Of a stretch of DNA of 55,907 bases, positions 24,853 through 33,360 are shown in pieces. Under the pieces are notes generated by a model. That model made no database searches. It was not told the DNA's origin and was given only the letters and a program-made list of their open reading frames with translations. Source of the DNA: Bacillota bacterium (GTDB lineage: Bacteria; Bacillota; Clostridia; Oscillospirales; Oscillospiraceae); the NCBI GenBank assembly GCA_029007925.1, contig JAQXIT010000109.1, forward strand, positions 1 to 55,907. Direction: 5' to 3'. A program made the translations under genes and the position numbers. Numbering within the stretch: position 1 is the first letter of the stretch; each line of letters begins with the position of its first letter.

Positions 24853-26178
24853 ATGACCCAGGGTGACATCACCCGCCACATTATCCGTTTTGCGCTGCCT
24901 CTGCTGCTGGGCAATCTCTTTCAGCAGCTATACAATACCGTGGATACATGGGTGCTTGGCAATTACGTCAGCAATGAGGCCTACTCCGCCGTAGGTGCCG
25001 TCGGCCCTATCGTCAACACGCTTATCGGCTTTTTCATGGGTCTGTCCTCCGGCGCCGGTGTGGTCATCAGCCAGTATTACGGTGCCCATCGGGAGGAGGA
25101 CGTCGGCAAGACCGTCCATACCGCCATTGCCATGACGCTGGCGCTGGCGGTGCTGTTCACCGTGGTGGGTCTTGGCTTCACGCCCTTCATGCTGAAGCTG
25201 ATGAATATGCCGATTGAAGTCATGCCCGAAGCCACGCTCTACCTTTCCATCTACTTTTCCGGCGTTATCGGGCTGATGCTCTACAATATCGGCTCCGGGA
25301 TTCTCCGGGCGGTGGGCGATTCTACCCGGCCGTTTTACTATCTGGTGGTCTGCGCCGTGATGAATACGGTGCTGGATCTGGTATTTGTTCTGGTGCTTCC
25401 CATGGGTGTCGCCGGTGTGGCCCTGGCCACGGTGCTGTCCCAGTGTGTCTCCGCTGTTCTGGTGATCCTCACGCTGCTGAGAACGGAAGGCGGCATTCGC
25501 CTTCACATCCGGCGGATCCGGATTCATTGGCAGATTCTGAAGAAAATCTTCTCCGTCGGCATCCCGGCGGCGCTTCAGATGGCCGTCACCGCCTTCTCCA
25601 ATGTGTTCGTCCAGTCCTACATCAACTACTTCGGCCCGGACTGTATGTCCGGCTGGACGACCTACTCCCGGGTGGATCAGCTTCTGTTCCTGCCCATGCA
25701 GTCCATCGCGCTGGCTGCCACCACTTTTGTCGGGCAGAATCTGGGCAGCGGTCAGGTGCAGCGGGCCCGGCAGGGCGTCCGCCATTCCATTCTGATTGCC
25801 CTGGTGTCCACCGTTATTCTCTCGGTCCCCGTAATTGTCTTCGCGCCCGGCATCGTGGCGTTTTTCAATGATAAGGCGGAGGTCATCACCTACGGTTCCC
25901 TGCTCCTGCGGTGGCTGTCGCCGTTTTATGTGCTGTGCTGCTTCAATCAGGTCTATTCCGGCGCCCTGCGGGGCGCGGGCAATTCCCAGGCGCCTATGAT
26001 TATCATGCTGTCATCCTTTGTGGTGTTCCGGCAAATCTATCTGTTTATCATGTCCCGGGTGTGCAATGAGATTCTCCCCATTGCCATGAGCTATCCCGCA
26101 GGCTGGCTGCTGTGCAGCGTCCTGACGGTGCTGTACTATCATAAGGTTCAGTTGGGCAAAAATAAGCTGGTGGATTGA
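24853..26178 (+). CDS. MATE-family multidrug/Na+ antiporter, copy 1
   Basis: 441 aa from the ATG at 24853, preceded by AAGGGATG. Alternative starts at 24784 or 24772 would add a 23-27 residue basic leader without helix and with a poor ribosome site. Twelve helices: RHIIRFALPLLLGNLFQQLYNTVD, GAVGPIVNTLIGFFMGLSSG, VGDSTRPF, and in the second half PAALQMAVTAFSNVF and ALRGAGNSQAP, each a MATE hallmark. It would export drugs or metabolites in exchange for cations. Own promoter and terminator. Confidence 0.9.
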   Translation: MTQGDITRHIIRFALPLLLGNLFQQLYNTVDTWVLGNYVSNEAYSAVGAVGPIVNTLIGFFMGLSSGAGVVISQYYGAHREEDVGKTVHTAIAMTLALAVLFTVVGLGFTPFMLKLMNMPIEVMPEATLYLSIYFSGVIGLMLYNIGSGILRAVGDSTRPFYYLVVCAVMNTVLDLVFVLVLPMGVAGVALATVLSQCVSAVLVILTLLRTEGGIRLHIRRIRIHWQILKKIFSVGIPAALQMAVTAFSNVFVQSYINYFGPDCMSGWTTYSRVDQLLFLPMQSIALAATTFVGQNLGSGQVQRARQGVRHSILIALVSTVILSVPVIVFAPGIVAFFNDKAEVITYGSLLLRWLSPFYVLCCFNQVYSGALRGAGNSQAPMIIMLSSFVVFRQIYLFIMSRVCNEILPIAMSYPAGWLLCSVLTVLYYHKVQLGKNKLVD

Positions 26179-26189
26179 ATGTGAAAACG

Positions 26190-26219
26190 CGGCGGCTGCA
26201 AAAGCAGCTGCCGTTTTTT
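26190..26219 (+). terminator. Terminator of the first MATE gene
   Basis: Stem CGGCGGCTGC / GCAGCTGCCG with one G-U pair, AAAA loop, then TTTTTT. Confidence 0.88.
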
Positions 26220-26224
26220 CCCTG

Positions 26225-26500
26225 TTAAGGCCCCATAGGATCCTGCAGATTGTCCAACACCACATGGCACCAACCGCCGCCGATGTGGTGAATATCGCAG
26301 CCGCAGGTTTCATTGGGGCCGTTTACAAATGTCGGCTTACCATCAGGTGAATAAACCAGAGAGTAATACCCCATCTCCATACTGAAGTAGACCCGATTTC
26401 CGAATATCCGAATGATATTCAATCCCTGCTTATGCCCAAGCATAATCTGCAGCGCCTCCGTGATATCCGACGGGCAATCCAGATATGTCTTTGTATCCAC
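26225..26500 (-). CDS. Uncharacterised small protein, start uncertain
   Basis: The open frame runs to 26629, but its upstream part crosses the barstar terminator (26589-26621), so I begin it at the GTG at 26500, giving 91 aa. A near-consensus promoter (26520-26548) would start transcription just before this GTG, leaving only a short leader and a weak ribosome site. The sequence contains LNIIRIFGNRVYFSMEMGYYSLVYSPDG and a Cys/His/Gly-rich end (ETCGCDIHHIGGGWCHVVL). Codons are less GC-rich than in neighbours, hinting at transfer. No family recognised. It might be an accessory of the adjacent barnase/barstar pair, or a gene remnant. Confidence 0.35.
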   Translation of the reverse strand: MDTKTYLDCPSDITEALQIMLGHKQGLNIIRIFGNRVYFSMEMGYYSLVYSPDGKPTFVNGPNETCGCDIHHIGGGWCHVVLDNLQDPMGP

Positions 26501-26519
26501 TTTGTTTGATTTTACCTGT

Positions 26520-26548
26520 GTGATACCACATTTCAGGTTTTCTGTCAA
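26520..26548 (-). promoter_or_regulatory. Promoter-like site before the 91-aa ORF
   Basis: Minus strand TTGACA (26548-26543), 17 bases, TATCAC (26525-26520). The -35 element is perfect, the -10 weak. Confidence 0.4.
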
Positions 26549-26588
26549 TGGAAGCAACTGGAAGCAGCAATTCCCGCGTTCCGTGCGC

Positions 26589-26621
26589 GAAAAAGCCGCC
26601 CGAAGCATTGGCTTCGGGCGG
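26589..26621 (-). terminator. Terminator of the barnase-barstar operon
   Basis: An 11-bp perfect stem (CCGCCCGAAGC / GCTTCGGGCGG) with a 4-base loop, then CTTTTT on the minus strand. Confidence 0.85.
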
Positions 26622-26649
26622 TACTGCATTGTTCACTTTTCTTTGTATG

Positions 26650-26910
26650 CTATTCCGTGAAACGCACGGAGAAGTGGGGGTTCTCCCCTGCCGCTTCCAC
26701 AATGGTTTCCCGGAAGCCATTGCCGAAGTCTCCCAGCGTGTCAAAGCCCTTCAGCGTCAGGCAGGTATTCTCCCGCAGATCCGTCAGGCAGTCGTACAGG
26801 GCGTCCAGATTGCCGCCGTACCATTCCGGGAAACCCAGCTTCTCCGCCAGCACCCGGTGAAACTGCTTCGCGCACCTGACGGTTGTGCAGTCAACGATAA
26901 TCTCTTTCAT
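26650..26910 (-). CDS. Barstar-like ribonuclease inhibitor (immunity protein)
   Basis: 86 aa, the usual barstar size. Opening KEIIVDCTTVRCAKQFHRVLAEKLGF, then the barnase-contact region WYGGNLDALYDCLTDL (barstar has YGANLDALWDCLTG with key Asp35 and Asp39), and LKGFDTL. It binds and blocks barnase in the cytoplasm by placing acidic residues over the active site. The ATG directly follows the TAA stop of the RNase gene, and its ribosome site lies in the RNase coding end. Immunity partner of the upstream gene. Confidence 0.93.
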   Translation of the reverse strand: MKEIIVDCTTVRCAKQFHRVLAEKLGFPEWYGGNLDALYDCLTDLRENTCLTLKGFDTLGDFGNGFRETIVEAAGENPHFSVRFTE

Positions 26911-27630
26911 TTACGGCTCCCCATACAGCAGTTCAAAGGTCTGATAATGATCCTCGGTGTAATAGACCAAACCGTCGTTGGAAAACACAATCCGCTTTGT
27001 GCCGCGGGCACTGGCTCCGATGGTGTCGATATCGCATTCCATATAATAGCGGCCGGACTTTTTCGGCAGCCTTCCCTCCCGATTGCCGAACCGGTCACCG
27101 CCGATGCACATACCCGGCGCCACACGATCCAGAGATCCGCCCGTCCAGCCGTAACGCTGTTCCGCCTCATTCTTGGTGATGAAGTTCTGAGGCAGCCGGC
27201 CGTACAGATGGATGTAAAGCGCCACGTCCTCCTTGCTGTCATAGACGCCGTCGGGATCCAAATCGGGCTCCGGAGCTTCGGTCGCCGTGGGCTGAGTGGC
27301 CGGGGGCTGAGTGGCCGGAGGCTGTGTAGCGGGAGGCTGTGTGGCCGGAGGCTGTGTAGCGGGAGGCTGTGTGGCCGGAGGCTCCGTGACCGGGGGTTCC
27401 GTGGCAGGCGGAAGGGTTTCCGGCGGCAGTGTGGCTGGCGGTTCCGTAACGGAAGGCTCCGTAACCATCGGATCGGCGGCGGAGGGATCGGTAGCCGTGG
27501 TACCGGCAGTGGATGCGGAGTGCAGCGTCGTATCCGGTACCTCCGGCTGTTCCAGCCATTTGGGCAGTCCAAAGGCCGCAGCAAGGATCAGCAACGCCAG
27601 CAGCAAAAGAATCGGTAATCTCTTTTTCAT
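26911..27630 (-). CDS. Barnase-type ribonuclease with signal anchor and Pro/Thr stalk
   Basis: 239 aa from the ATG at 27630 (AGGAGG upstream). Residues 4-22 are a membrane or signal helix. Residues about 40-120 form a Thr/Pro/Ala-rich stalk with repeated ATQPP units. Residues about 127-239 are a complete barnase domain: FITKNEAEQRYGW (Lys153, equivalent to barnase Lys27), GGDRFGNREGRLPKKSGR, Glu198 (catalytic Glu73), Arg209 and Arg213 (Arg83, Arg87) and His228 in EDHYQTF (His102). It cuts RNA outside the producing cell or at its surface. No lipobox or cleavage site is evident after the helix, so it may stay membrane-attached. Co-transcribed with barstar. Confidence 0.92.
   Translation of the reverse strand: MKKRLPILLLLALLILAAAFGLPKWLEQPEVPDTTLHSASTAGTTATDPSAADPMVTEPSVTEPPATLPPETLPPATEPPVTEPPATQPPATQPPATQPPATQPPATQPPATQPTATEAPEPDLDPDGVYDSKEDVALYIHLYGRLPQNFITKNEAEQRYGWTGGSLDRVAPGMCIGGDRFGNREGRLPKKSGRYYMECDIDTIGASARGTKRIVFSNDGLVYYTEDHYQTFELLYGEP
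27289..27384 (-). repeat. ATQPP-coding repeats in the RNase stalk
   Basis: Five consecutive ATQPP units (15 bp each) followed by a degenerate sixth. Typical of a length-variable extracellular spacer. Confidence 0.88.
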
Positions 27631-27725
27631 AGAGCCTCCTTGTTCATAGGTAGTATCCATATTATACCGTGTATTTTGTCGGAATGCAAGAGCATTCTGT
27701 CCATCCGTTCCGGGTGTTTGCTCCC

Positions 27726-27754
27726 TTGCGTTAATTGGAATTCTGTGCTATACT
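27726..27754 (+). promoter_or_regulatory. Promoter of glpK
   Basis: TTGCGT (27726-27731), 17 bases, TATACT (27749-27754). No cre-like catabolite site is obvious. Confidence 0.6.
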
Positions 27755-27785
27755 GAAGCCAGAATTGGTGAAAGGATGCGTCATT

Positions 27786-29276
27786 ATGGCAAAATATATC
27801 ATGGCTTTGGATTCCGGCACCACCAGCAACCGCTGCATTCTCTTTGACCAGGCAGGCGGCATCTGCTCCGTGGCCCAGAAGGAGTTTACCCAATTCTTCC
27901 CCCGTCCGGGTTGGGTGGAACACGACGCCGACGAGATCTACGTCTCCCAGCTGGAGGTGGCCCGGCAGGCCATGGCCAACGTGGGCGCCGTCGCCGGAGA
28001 CATTGCCGCCATTGGCATCACCAACCAGCGGGAAACCACCGTGGTCTGGAACCGCTTTACCGGTCGGCCGGTATGCCCCGCCATCGTATGGCAGTGCCGC
28101 CGCACCGCCGACTACTGCGATGAGCTGAAAGCCCGGGGTTTGACGGATGCAATCCGGGCGAAAACCGGTCTGGTCATCGATCCCTATTTTTCCGGCACCA
28201 AAATCCGCTGGATTCTGGAGAACGTCCCCGGCGCCCGGCAGCAGGCCGAAAACGGTGAGCTGCTCTTCGGAACCGTGGAAACCTGGCTCATCTGGAAGCT
28301 CACCGGCGGCAAAATCCATGTCACGGACTACAGCAACGCCTCCCGCACCATGCTCTTCAATATCAACACGCTGACTTGGGACCAGGAAATACTCTCGAAG
28401 CTGGGCATTCCCGCCGCCATGCTTCCGGAGGTCAAACCCAGCAGCTGCGTCTACGGTGAAACTGCCGCCGAATTCTTCGGCGCTCCCATCGTCATTGCCG
28501 GCGCCGCCGGAGATCAGCAGTCGGCCCTGTTCGGGCAGACCTGCTTTGCCCCCGGTGACTCCAAATGCACCTACGGAACCGGTGCTTTCCTGCTGATGAA
28601 CACCGGAGATAAGCCCATTTTCTCCCAAAACGGCCTTGTCACCACCATTGCCTGGGGACTGGGCGGGAAGATCACCTACGCATTGGAGGGTTCCATCTTT
28701 GTGGCCGGAGCCGCCATTCAGTGGCTCCGGGACGAGCTTCGGTTCATCGAATCCGCCTCCGATTCCGAGTACATGGCGAAAAAGGTTCCGGATACCAACG
28801 GCTGCTATGTGGTACCTGCCTTCACGGGTCTGGGCGCGCCCCATTGGGACGCGTACGCCCGGGGCAGCATCATGGGTCTGACCCGGGGTGTCAACAAGTA
28901 CCACATCATCCGCGCCACGCTGGATTCCATCGCCTACCAGACAAATGACGTGCTGGCAGCCATGGAAGCGGATGCCGGGCTGAAGCTGTCCGGACTGAAG
29001 ATTGACGGCGGTGCCGCCGCCAACAATTACCTTGCCCAGGCCCAGGCCGACATCAGCGCCGCGCCGGTACACCGCCCCCGCTGCGTGGAAACCACCGCCA
29101 TGGGCGCGGCATTTCTGGCCGGTCTGGCGGTGGGCTGCTGGGAAAGTCCCGACGAGCTGGCCGGGATCTGGACAGCGGATCGAACCTTCCTCCCCCAGCT
29201 CAGCGAAGGCGACCGCTCCGCCCGCATTCAGGGCTGGCAGAAGGCCGTATCCCGGGCCGCGGGCTGGGATCGGTAA
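27786..29276 (+). CDS. glpK: Glycerol kinase
   Basis: 496 aa from the ATG at 27786 (GAAAGGA upstream). FGGY-kinase hallmarks: [68 protein letters not shown], and the C-terminal [19 protein letters not shown]. It phosphorylates glycerol to sn-glycerol-3-phosphate. Length is normal. Not linked in an operon with GlpF or GlpD. The ABC importer 3-8 kb to the left resembles glycerophosphoester systems, but the two are not contiguous. Confidence 0.96.
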   Translation: MAKYIMALDSGTTSNRCILFDQAGGICSVAQKEFTQFFPRPGWVEHDADEIYVSQLEVARQAMANVGAVAGDIAAIGITNQRETTVVWNRFTGRPVCPAIVWQCRRTADYCDELKARGLTDAIRAKTGLVIDPYFSGTKIRWILENVPGARQQAENGELLFGTVETWLIWKLTGGKIHVTDYSNASRTMLFNINTLTWDQEILSKLGIPAAMLPEVKPSSCVYGETAAEFFGAPIVIAGAAGDQQSALFGQTCFAPGDSKCTYGTGAFLLMNTGDKPIFSQNGLVTTIAWGLGGKITYALEGSIFVAGAAIQWLRDELRFIESASDSEYMAKKVPDTNGCYVVPAFTGLGAPHWDAYARGSIMGLTRGVNKYHIIRATLDSIAYQTNDVLAAMEADAGLKLSGLKIDGGAAANNYLAQAQADISAAPVHRPRCVETTAMGAAFLAGLAVGCWESPDELAGIWTADRTFLPQLSEGDRSARIQGWQKAVSRAAGWDR

Positions 29277-29339
29277 ACCTTCACATTTTCGCACAAAACT
29301 CCGGCGTTCTTCCGGGCGGAAATTCTCGCAAATGCGCAT

Positions 29340-29368
29340 TTGCCATTTCCTCCGGAAAATGCTAAAAT
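29340..29368 (+). promoter_or_regulatory. Promoter of the second MATE gene
   Basis: TTGCCA (29340-29345), 17 bases, TAAAAT (29363-29368). Transcription would start before the hairpin at 29390-29421. Confidence 0.55.
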
Positions 29369-29389
29369 GAAAGCATCGAGCAGCTGAAA

Positions 29390-29434
29390 ACGCGTAAGTC
29401 CGGATGACCGGGCTTACGCGTTTTCTGCGTTTTT
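29390..29434 (+). terminator. Terminator-like hairpin in the MATE-2 leader
   Basis: A 14-bp stem with a T-G pair (ACGCGTAAGTCCGG / CCGGGCTTACGCGT) and an ATGA loop, followed by TTTTCTGCGTTTTTA. It lies between the MATE-2 promoter and its start. It could end glpK transcripts, or attenuate MATE-2. Confidence 0.6.
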
Positions 29435-29450
29435 ATGTAAGGAGGACACT

Positions 29451-30845
29451 ATGGATCAAAACTATCTTGCCGCCGAAAAACCGGCCAAACTCATGATGCG
29501 GTATTCCGTACCCTGCATCATATCCCTTCTGGTCGGTGCGCTGTACAACATTGTCGACCAGATTTTCATCGCCAACGCAGCTTATCTGGGCTCCTACGGC
29601 AATGCCGCCAACACGGTGGTATTTCCCCTGACGGTGATCGCTCTGGCTGTGGCCGTGATGATCGGGGACGGCGCCTGTGCCTATGTCAGTCTGAGTCTGG
29701 GCAGAAACAATCCCTCCGACGCTAACCGCAGCGTGGGCAACGCCATTTCCATGACGGTTACTGCCAGTCTGGTGCTGACCGCCGTATATCTTCTCTTTCA
29801 GGAGCCCATCATCGCCATGTTCGGCGGCACCGTCAACGGGGAGACCTTCCGGCACTCCAAGGAGTATTTCTTCTGGATCACCCTCGGCATTCCCTTCTAT
29901 ATGTTCGGGCAGGCCATGAATCCCGTGATCCGCGCCGACGGAAACCCGAAATTCGCCATGGCCGCCACCCTGTCCGGCGCGGTGGTCAATATCATTCTGG
30001 ATCCCATCTTCATTTTTGTATGCCGCTGGGGCATGATGGTCGCCGCCGTGGCAACGGTACTGGGTCAGATCGTCACCGCCGTCCTTTCCGTCGGGTATCT
30101 GCTGCGTCCCAAAACCATAACGCTCAGCCGGAAAGCGTTCGGCATTTGCCGCCGTGTGGCCGGAAGGACACTGGTTCTGGGCATCTGCAGCTTTCTGTCC
30201 CAGATCTCTCTGGTGGCGGCCATGGCAGCCATCAATAACATGATCCACAAATACGGCGCTCTGGATGCCATTTTCAGTCAGGAGCAATACGCCCAGATCC
30301 CCATGGCCGTGGTTGGTATCGTAATGAAATTTTTTCAGATTGTCATCTCCATCGTGGTAGGCATGGCTGCCGGCTGCATTCCCATTGTCGGCTTCAACAT
30401 GGGTGCCGGACACAGGCACCGGGTCAGGGATCTGTTCACCCGCCTTCTGATCTGCGAAGCGTTGGTAGGCGCAGCGGCGCTGTTGATTGTGGAGTTTTTC
30501 CCGAGGCAGCTCATCGGCATTTTCGGCGCAGGAAATGAGAGCGTGTACTATACGGATTTTGCCGTCAAAGCCTTCCGCATCTACCTTTGCATGATGGTCT
30601 TCGCCTGCGTCAACAAAGCATCCTTCATCTTCCTGCAGGCCATGGGCAAAGCCGCGGCATCCACGGCGCTGTCCATGGTGCGGGAAATTCTGTTCGGCGT
30701 AGGCTTAGCGCTGCTGCTGCCCCGGTTCTACGGCCTGGACGGCGTTCTGTACTCCATGCCCTGCTCGGATATTCTCACTGCCACATTGTCCGCCGTGGTC
30801 ATTGCTCTGACCTACCGGGAGCTTTCAGGCAAAACGGAGTCATAA
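29451..30845 (+). CDS. MATE-family antiporter, copy 2 (MepA type)
   Basis: 464 aa, with AAGGAGG 7 bases before the ATG. Twelve helices with MATE signatures LMMRYSVPCIISLLVGALYNIVDQIFI, GDGACAYVSLSLGRN, NPVIRADGNPKFAM, LDPIFIFV, FQIVISIVVGMAAGCIPIVGFNMGAG. Not closely similar to the first MATE, so it did not arise by local duplication. A drug/cation antiporter by family. Confidence 0.9.
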   Translation: MDQNYLAAEKPAKLMMRYSVPCIISLLVGALYNIVDQIFIANAAYLGSYGNAANTVVFPLTVIALAVAVMIGDGACAYVSLSLGRNNPSDANRSVGNAISMTVTASLVLTAVYLLFQEPIIAMFGGTVNGETFRHSKEYFFWITLGIPFYMFGQAMNPVIRADGNPKFAMAATLSGAVVNIILDPIFIFVCRWGMMVAAVATVLGQIVTAVLSVGYLLRPKTITLSRKAFGICRRVAGRTLVLGICSFLSQISLVAAMAAINNMIHKYGALDAIFSQEQYAQIPMAVVGIVMKFFQIVISIVVGMAAGCIPIVGFNMGAGHRHRVRDLFTRLLICEALVGAAALLIVEFFPRQLIGIFGAGNESVYYTDFAVKAFRIYLCMMVFACVNKASFIFLQAMGKAAASTALSMVREILFGVGLALLLPRFYGLDGVLYSMPCSDILTATLSAVVIALTYRELSGKTES

Positions 30846-30849
30846 AAAA

Positions 30850-30875
30850 GAGGGATTCTTTCGAATCCCTCTCAA
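30850..30875. terminator. Shared terminator of MATE-2 and folA
   Basis: A 9-bp perfect stem (GAGGGATTC / GAATCCCTC) with a TTTC loop; six T on the minus side, TCAATCATTTT on the plus side. Confidence 0.8.
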
Positions 30876-31355
30876 TCATTTTCGCCGGTAGCGGCACATT
30901 TCATAGGCGATGCCGTTTTCCTCACCGGATTGCAGGATCTCCGCAAGCTCCCAATCCGGTGCCTCATCCAGATTGGGGAAAAAGGTATCCGACTCCGGGC
31001 AGGCGTGAACCTTGGACACATAGGCAGTGTCGCACAGAGGCAGCATCTGCCGGTAGACGCTGCCGCCGCCGATGACCATGGCTCTTTCGACGGTTTTCGC
31101 CAGCTCCGCCGCTTCCTCCACTCCGGCGCAGACCGTATAGCCGGGGAAATCACCGCCGCTCTTGGTCAGCAGCACGTTGACTCTGCCGGGCAGCGGCTTC
31201 CCTCCGGGAAAATCCGCCGCCGTCCGCCGCCCCAGGATCACCATGGCTCCCCGGGTGGTATCCCGGAAAAATTTCCGGTCGGCGCTGAGAGCCAGGGGCT
31301 GGGTTCCGTTCCTGCCGATGCCCCAGTCGTCATAGACCGCAACAATCAGTTCCAT
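30876..31355 (-). CDS. folA: Dihydrofolate reductase
   Basis: 159 aa. Opening IVAVYDDWGIGRNG, FFRDTTRGAMVILGRRTAADFPGGKPLPGR, and MVIGGGSVYRQMLP; the normal size of the bacterial enzyme. It reduces dihydrofolate to tetrahydrofolate with NADPH. The active-site acidic residue at the usual position near residue 30 is an Asp (FFRD). Located 9 bases after thyA; its ribosome site GAGGTGA overlaps the thyA stop. This is the classic thymidylate cycle pair. Confidence 0.93.
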   Translation of the reverse strand: MELIVAVYDDWGIGRNGTQPLALSADRKFFRDTTRGAMVILGRRTAADFPGGKPLPGRVNVLLTKSGGDFPGYTVCAGVEEAAELAKTVERAMVIGGGSVYRQMLPLCDTAYVSKVHACPESDTFFPNLDEAPDWELAEILQSGEENGIAYEMCRYRRK

Positions 31356-31364
31356 ACCGTCACC

Positions 31365-32195
31365 TCAGATCGCCATGGGGATCTCAAAATCGAAGGGATG
31401 ATAGCGGTAATCCTCCATCCGGAAGGAGTCCTTGGTGAAGGCATAGAAATCGGTGATGCTCTCATCCATGGAGAACTTCGGCGCGTCGAAGCCCTCCTTT
31501 TCCAGCATGGCCTTCACCGCCGGGATGTGCCGGTCGTAGATGTGGCAGTCGGCAATGACGTGAACCAGCTCGCCTGCCTTCAGGCCGGAGACCTGCGCCA
31601 TCATATGGGTCAGCACCGCGTACTGCACCACGTTCCAGTTGTTCGCCGTCAGCATATCCTGAGATCGCTGGTTGAGGATGGCGTTGAGGGTATTGCCGGT
31701 GACATTGAAGGTCATGGAATAGGCGCAGGGGTACAGGTTCATCTCGTGCAGATCCTCGAAATTATAGATATTCGTCAGAATCCGGCGGGAGGCGGGGTTG
31801 TGCTTCAGATCGTAGAGAACCCGATCCACCTGATCGAACATTCCCTCCCGGTACCGGTGCTTGATGCCGAGCTGATAGCCGTAAGCCTTGCCGATGGTGC
31901 CGTCGGACCCCGCCCACTCATCCCAGACGTGGCTGCCCAGATCCGCGATCCGGTTGGATTTCTTCTGCCAGATCCACAGCAGCTCGTCCACGGCGCTTTT
32001 CCAGTATGTCCGCCGCAGGGTCATGATGGGAAATTCTTCCGCCAGATTGTACCGGTTCACCACGCCGAATTTCTTGATGGTGTGGGCAGGCGTACCGTCG
32101 GCCCAGTGAGGACGCACCTCCAGGCCTTCATCGGAAAACCCATTTTCCAGAATATCCAGACAAGTTGCGCGATAAATTTCGTCTGCCTTGCTCAT
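31365..32195 (-). CDS. thyA: Thymidylate synthase
   Basis: 276 aa. ThyA pattern: FGVVNRYNL, EEFPIMTLRRTYWKSAVDELLW, LGSHVWDEWAGSDGTIGKAYGYQ, VDRVLYDLKHNPASRRI, the catalytic Cys in LYPCAYSMTF, QRSQDM and HVIADCHIYDRH. It methylates dUMP with methylene-tetrahydrofolate and yields dihydrofolate for FolA. Two family motifs vary (QRSQDM for QRSCDV; LYPCAY for LPPCH), typical of a clostridial subgroup. Divergent from the LacI gene. Confidence 0.93.
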   Translation of the reverse strand: MSKADEIYRATCLDILENGFSDEGLEVRPHWADGTPAHTIKKFGVVNRYNLAEEFPIMTLRRTYWKSAVDELLWIWQKKSNRIADLGSHVWDEWAGSDGTIGKAYGYQLGIKHRYREGMFDQVDRVLYDLKHNPASRRILTNIYNFEDLHEMNLYPCAYSMTFNVTGNTLNAILNQRSQDMLTANNWNVVQYAVLTHMMAQVSGLKAGELVHVIADCHIYDRHIPAVKAMLEKEGFDAPKFSMDESITDFYAFTKDSFRMEDYRYHPFDFEIPMAI

Positions 32196-32230
32196 ATTTT
32201 GACCACCTTTGTAAATATTTCGGGAACCGA

Positions 32231-32259
32231 TTGACAGATTATGACAAATCTGATAAAAT
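32231..32259 (+). promoter_or_regulatory. Promoter of the LacI-family gene
   Basis: Perfect TTGACA (32231-32236), 17 bases, TAAAAT (32254-32259). Confidence 0.68.
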
Positions 32260-32263
32260 GCAG

Positions 32264-32281
32264 TTGCGCATGGATTGCGCA
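32264..32281. promoter_or_regulatory. Tandem TTGCGCA candidate operator
   Basis: TTGCGCA occurs at 32264-32270 and again at 32275-32281, an 11-bp step, about one helical turn, right at the expected transcription start. Each contains the palindrome TGCGCA with the central CG step favoured by LacI-family proteins. Autorepression is inferred. Confidence 0.45.
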
Positions 32282-32340
32282 GCCCAATATGAGAATTATA
32301 TCATATCCTGCGACATTTTTCCAGAGGAAGTTGGCGAATT

Positions 32341-33354
32341 ATGATACAAAAGCAGAATCTCACCATCGACGACATTGCCCGGGAGCTGGGTGTATCCAAA
32401 ACCACGGTTTCCCGTGCCATTTCCGGCAAGGGACGCATCAGCGAGGCCACCCGGACGAAAGTCATGGAATACATCAAGCAGTGCAACTACCGTCCCAGCG
32501 CCGCCGCCAAGGGTCTGGCCGAGAGCAAGACCTACAATCTGGCGTTGGTGCTTCCCAAATCCTTCATTCAGATGGATCTGCCCTACACCCGCCAGAGCAT
32601 GAACGCCATCTGTGAGGAAGCCTTCATCTGGGACTACAATATCCTGATCTGCCTGTCCACAGAGGCATTCCCCGAATCTCTGCTGCGGACGCTGGACAAC
32701 CGGAAAGTGGACGGCGTCATCCTGTCCCGCACGGTGGAGAACGACGCGCTGGTGGATGTGCTGCGGGATCGGGGCATTCCCTTCGCCACCATTGGCTCCC
32801 TGCCGCCCAAAGTCCGGGGCTGGGCCACCGTGGAAGCGGATCACGATCAGGTCGGCGGCTGCCGCGCCTTCACCAAAGCCATCCTCCAGGGTTCCACGGA
32901 CAAAATCGCCCTGCTGGGCAATGATATGCGCTATATCGTCAATCAGAGCCGGCTTTCCGGCTTCCATCAGGCTGTGGAGGCCGTTCGGTTTCCGAAGGAA
33001 AACGTCTATCTGCGCACCGACCTGGGCAAGCCCTCCCTCTGCAGCGCCGCTGTGCTGGAACTTCTGGAAAAGGGCGTGCGGCGGTTCCTGTGCATGGACG
33101 ATGAAATCTGCCTGAGCGCCCTGACCACACTGATGGAACAGGGGCTGAAAATCCCGGAGGATGCTCAGATTGCCTCCCTGTTCGACAGCGACAAGCTGGC
33201 CTCCTGCCCCATTCCCATTTCCGCGCTTCGTTTCGACGCCGCCGAGCTGGGCAAGACTGCCTGCCGGGAGCTTCTGCGCTGCCTGCGGGACGAAACCTAC
33301 GATCCCAAGCCCATCCTCGGCTACCGGATCATCACAAGAGGAAGTACCTTATAA
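32341..33354 (+). CDS. LacI-family transcriptional regulator
   Basis: 337 aa. N-terminal helix-turn-helix TIDDIARELGVSKTTVSRAISGKGRIS with hinge YIKQCNYRPSAAAKGLAES, then a periplasmic-binding-like ligand domain (VDGVILSRTVEND, FATIGS, GCRAFTKAIL, ISALRFDAAELGKTACREL). It is likely to bind a sugar or a nucleoside. Own promoter with a candidate operator. Its neighbours thyA-folA and glmS do not reveal the regulon. Confidence 0.9.
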   Translation: MIQKQNLTIDDIARELGVSKTTVSRAISGKGRISEATRTKVMEYIKQCNYRPSAAAKGLAESKTYNLALVLPKSFIQMDLPYTRQSMNAICEEAFIWDYNILICLSTEAFPESLLRTLDNRKVDGVILSRTVENDALVDVLRDRGIPFATIGSLPPKVRGWATVEADHDQVGGCRAFTKAILQGSTDKIALLGNDMRYIVNQSRLSGFHQAVEAVRFPKENVYLRTDLGKPSLCSAAVLELLEKGVRRFLCMDDEICLSALTTLMEQGLKIPEDAQIASLFDSDKLASCPIPISALRFDAAELGKTACRELLRCLRDETYDPKPILGYRIITRGSTL

Positions 33355-33360
33355 GGCAAA

